From positions 4,464,001-4,528,000 of the forward strand of contig NZ_CP102332.1 of assembly GCF_024600715.1 (NCBI RefSeq): DNA of 64,000 nucleotides, read 5' to 3'. Each line of letters opens with the position of its first letter. The first letter of the stretch is position 1. The position numbers were made by a program, and so were the translations under genes. The notes under the pieces are model-generated. The model did no database searches. It was not told where the DNA came from and saw only the letters and a list, made by a program, of their open reading frames with translations. Origin of the DNA: Streptomyces changanensis (GTDB lineage: Bacteria; Actinomycetota; Actinomycetes; Streptomycetales; Streptomycetaceae). Below, piece by piece: positions 62,391-64,000 of the stretch.

Positions 62391-64000
62391 TCAGACCTCG
62401 AAGACCTCGGTCACCAGCTGCATCTGCTCCGCCTGGTGGCGCTTGGCCGAGCCGACCGCCGGGGACGAGCTGTGCGGCCGCGAGATGCGGCGCAGGCGCT
62501 CGCCCTGCGGGATGTCCGCGCCGACCGCCAGGTCCAGGTGGTCGATGAGGTTCAGCGCGATGAACGGCCACGCGCCCTGGTTCGCCGGCTCCTCCTGCGC
62601 CCAGATGTACTTCTCGGCGTTGGAGTACTTGGCGATCTCCGCCTGGAGCTCGGCGCCCGGCAGCGGGTACAGCCGCTCCAGCCGGATGATCGCCGTGTCC
62701 GTGGCGCCGCGCTTCTGCCGCTCGGCCTCCAGGTCGTAGTAGACCTTGCCGGAGCAGAAGACGACCCGGCGGACGGCGGCCGGGTCGGCCGACGCGTCAC
62801 CGATGACCGGGCGGAACGAGCCCTGCGTGAACTCCTCCATCTTCGACGCGGCGGCCTTCAGGCGCAGCATCGACTTCGGGGTGAAGACCACCAGCGGCTT
62901 GTGGTGCGGGTTGTGCACCTGCCACCGCAGGAGGTGGAAGTAGTTCGACGGCAGCGTCGGCATGGCGACCGTCATGTTGTTCTGCGCGCACATCTGCAGG
63001 AAGCGCTCGGGGCGGGCGGACGAGTGGTCCGGGCCCTGGCCCTCGTAGCCGTGCGGCAGGAGCAGCGTGACGCCGGAGGTCTGGCCCCACTTCTGCTCGG
63101 CCGAGGAGATGAACTCGTCGACGACGGTCTGGGCGCCGTTGACGAAGTCGCCGAACTGCGCCTCCCACATGACCAGCGCGTCCGGGCGGGCCAGGGAGTA
63201 GCCGTACTCGAAGCCCATCGCCGCGTACTCGCTGAGCAGCGAGTCGTAGATGTTGTACCGGGCCTGCTCGTCCGAGAGGTAGAGCAGCGGCGTGTAGTCC
63301 TCGTTGGTCTCCTGGTCGACCAGGACCGCGTGGCGCTGGCCGAACGTGCCGCGGCGGGAGTCCTGGCCGGCGAGACGGACCGGGGTGCCCTCCATCAGCA
63401 GCGAGCCGATGGCCAGCGTCTCGCCCATGCCCCAGTCGATCGTGCCGTCGTAGATCGACTGCGCGCGGCGCTGGAGCTGCGGCATGAGCCGCGGGTGGAC
63501 GGTGACGTGGTCGGGGATGTTGACCTGCGACTCCGCGATCCGCTTGACGACCTCCTGGGAGACGGCCGTGTTCAGGCCCTCCGCGGGGAAGCCGGCCTGC
63601 GGGTCGACCGCCATGCCGCCACCGGGCTGCCCGGTGGCCTCGCGCACCTCGGTGAAGACCTTCTCCAGCTGGCCCTGGAAGTCCTGGAGCGCCTGCTCCG
63701 CCTCCTCCAGGGTGATGTCGCCGCGGCCGATCAGCGACTCGGTGTACAGCTTGCGCACCGAGCGCTTCTTGTCGATCAGCGAGACCATCGCCGGGTTGGT
63801 GAACTGCGGGTTGTCGCCCTCGTTGTGCCCGCGGCGGCGGTAGCAGATGAGGTCGATCACGACGTCCTTGTTGAACGTCTGGCGGAACTCGAACGCGAGC
63901 CGCGCCACGCGGACACACGCCTCCGGGTCGTCGCCGTTCACGTGGAAGATCGGCGCCTCGATCATGCGGGCCACGTCGGTGGCGTACATGGAGGAGCGCG
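62391..64000 (-). CDS. kgd: 2-oxoglutarate dehydrogenase/decarboxylase Kgd, C-terminal part
   Basis: C-terminal about 535 residues of the multifunctional alpha-ketoglutarate decarboxylase/dehydrogenase E1; the 5' half lies beyond the window. ATDVARMIEAPIFHVNGDDPEACVRVARLAFEFRQTF and CYRRRGHNEGDNP are the E1 core of thiamine diphosphate enzymes, with QDSRRGTFGQRHAV as another active-site stretch. The C-terminal domain ends in QLVTEVFEV. Actinobacteria use this fused E1/E2-like enzyme in the TCA cycle, regulated by GarA/OdhI. The gene is followed by a strong terminator. Confidence 0.95.
   Translation of the reverse strand, partial: RSSMYATDVARMIEAPIFHVNGDDPEACVRVARLAFEFRQTFNKDVVIDLICYRRRGHNEGDNPQFTNPAMVSLIDKKRSVRKLYTESLIGRGDITLEEAEQALQDFQGQLEKVFTEVREATGQPGGGMAVDPQAGFPAEGLNTAVSQEVVKRIAESQVNIPDHVTVHPRLMPQLQRRAQSIYDGTIDWGMGETLAIGSLLMEGTPVRLAGQDSRRGTFGQRHAVLVDQETNEDYTPLLYLSDEQARYNIYDSLLSEYAAMGFEYGYSLARPDALVMWEAQFGDFVNGAQTVVDEFISSAEQKWGQTSGVTLLLPHGYEGQGPDHSSARPERFLQMCAQNNMTVAMPTLPSNYFHLLRWQVHNPHHKPLVVFTPKSMLRLKAAASKMEEFTQGSFRPVIGDASADPAAVRRVVFCSGKVYYDLEAERQKRGATDTAIIRLERLYPLPGAELQAEIAKYSNAEKYIWAQEEPANQGAWPFIALNLIDHLDLAVGADIPQGERLRRISRPHSSSPAVGSAKRHQAEQMQLVTEVFEV

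Overview
The window is chromosomal DNA from a Streptomyces or a very close relative. It has very high G+C with strong third-position GC bias and many GTG starts. Several streptomycete hallmark loci occur in the order familiar from the S. coelicolor core: sigR-rsrA, nrdAB, dasR-dasABCD-nagB, wblE, sigH with its antagonist, eshA, snpA with its LysR regulator, and sodN-sodX. It reads as conserved core chromosome. I see no rRNA, tRNA, CRISPR array, transposase, integrase or attachment site. Both ends cut a gene: a catalase at the left and the 2-oxoglutarate dehydrogenase/decarboxylase (Kgd) at the right.

Layout. 1-7.8 kb: catalase 3' end, a CBS protein, hisN, a TetR regulator facing an SMR exporter, rsgA-aroA, an M50-like membrane protein and an SRAP protein. 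7.9-16 kb: a hydrolase, sigR-rsrA with a recognisable SigR-type promoter, a coupled pair of HD-domain membrane proteins (one HD-GYP, one degenerate), a TPR protein, def and a secreted M15 peptidase. 16-21.2 kb: a class Ia ribonucleotide reductase operon (nrdA-nrdB-DUF2809) behind a cobalamin riboswitch and a candidate NrdR operator, then a lipoprotein. 21.3-31.3 kb: a DUF3311/monocarboxylate symporter pair and the chitooligosaccharide/aminosugar cluster dasR, dasA-dasB-dasC-dasD, nagB and a SIS isomerase, with DasR operators in front of dasA and nagB. 31.6-39.9 kb: a divergent SDR/TetR pair, a PdtaS-like histidine kinase, wblE, a lipid kinase, sigH with its antagonist, and a PLP desulfhydrase/deaminase.

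40-48.7 kb: an EshA-type family 2B encapsulin shell gene directly followed by a polyprenyl diphosphate synthase, a divergent TetR/RibD-like pair, two small uncharacterised genes, snpA with its divergent LysR regulator, and nickel superoxide dismutase with its maturation peptidase. 49-56.3 kb: a polar amino-acid ABC transporter, an NAD(P)-malic enzyme, and a secreted PhoD phosphatase translationally coupled to a putative carbohydrate-binding-like protein. 56.4-64 kb: a quinone oxidoreductase, a secreted GH5 glycosidase resembling endoglycoceramidases, a tiny HTH gene coupled to a double Clp_N protein behind twin palindromes, a PadR-like regulator with a long coiled coil, a small DUF6104 gene and kgd.

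Common themes are redox and metal stress (catalase, SigR-RsrA, WblE, SodN), nucleotide and aminosugar metabolism under ligand-sensing control (B12 riboswitch, DasR), and secretion of degradative enzymes. The least explained loci are the HTH/Clp_N module with its two operators, the encapsulin/prenyl synthase pair, the HD-GYP tandem, and the PhoD partner gene. Functions come from motif recognition and knowledge of homologous Streptomyces loci; no database search was run.
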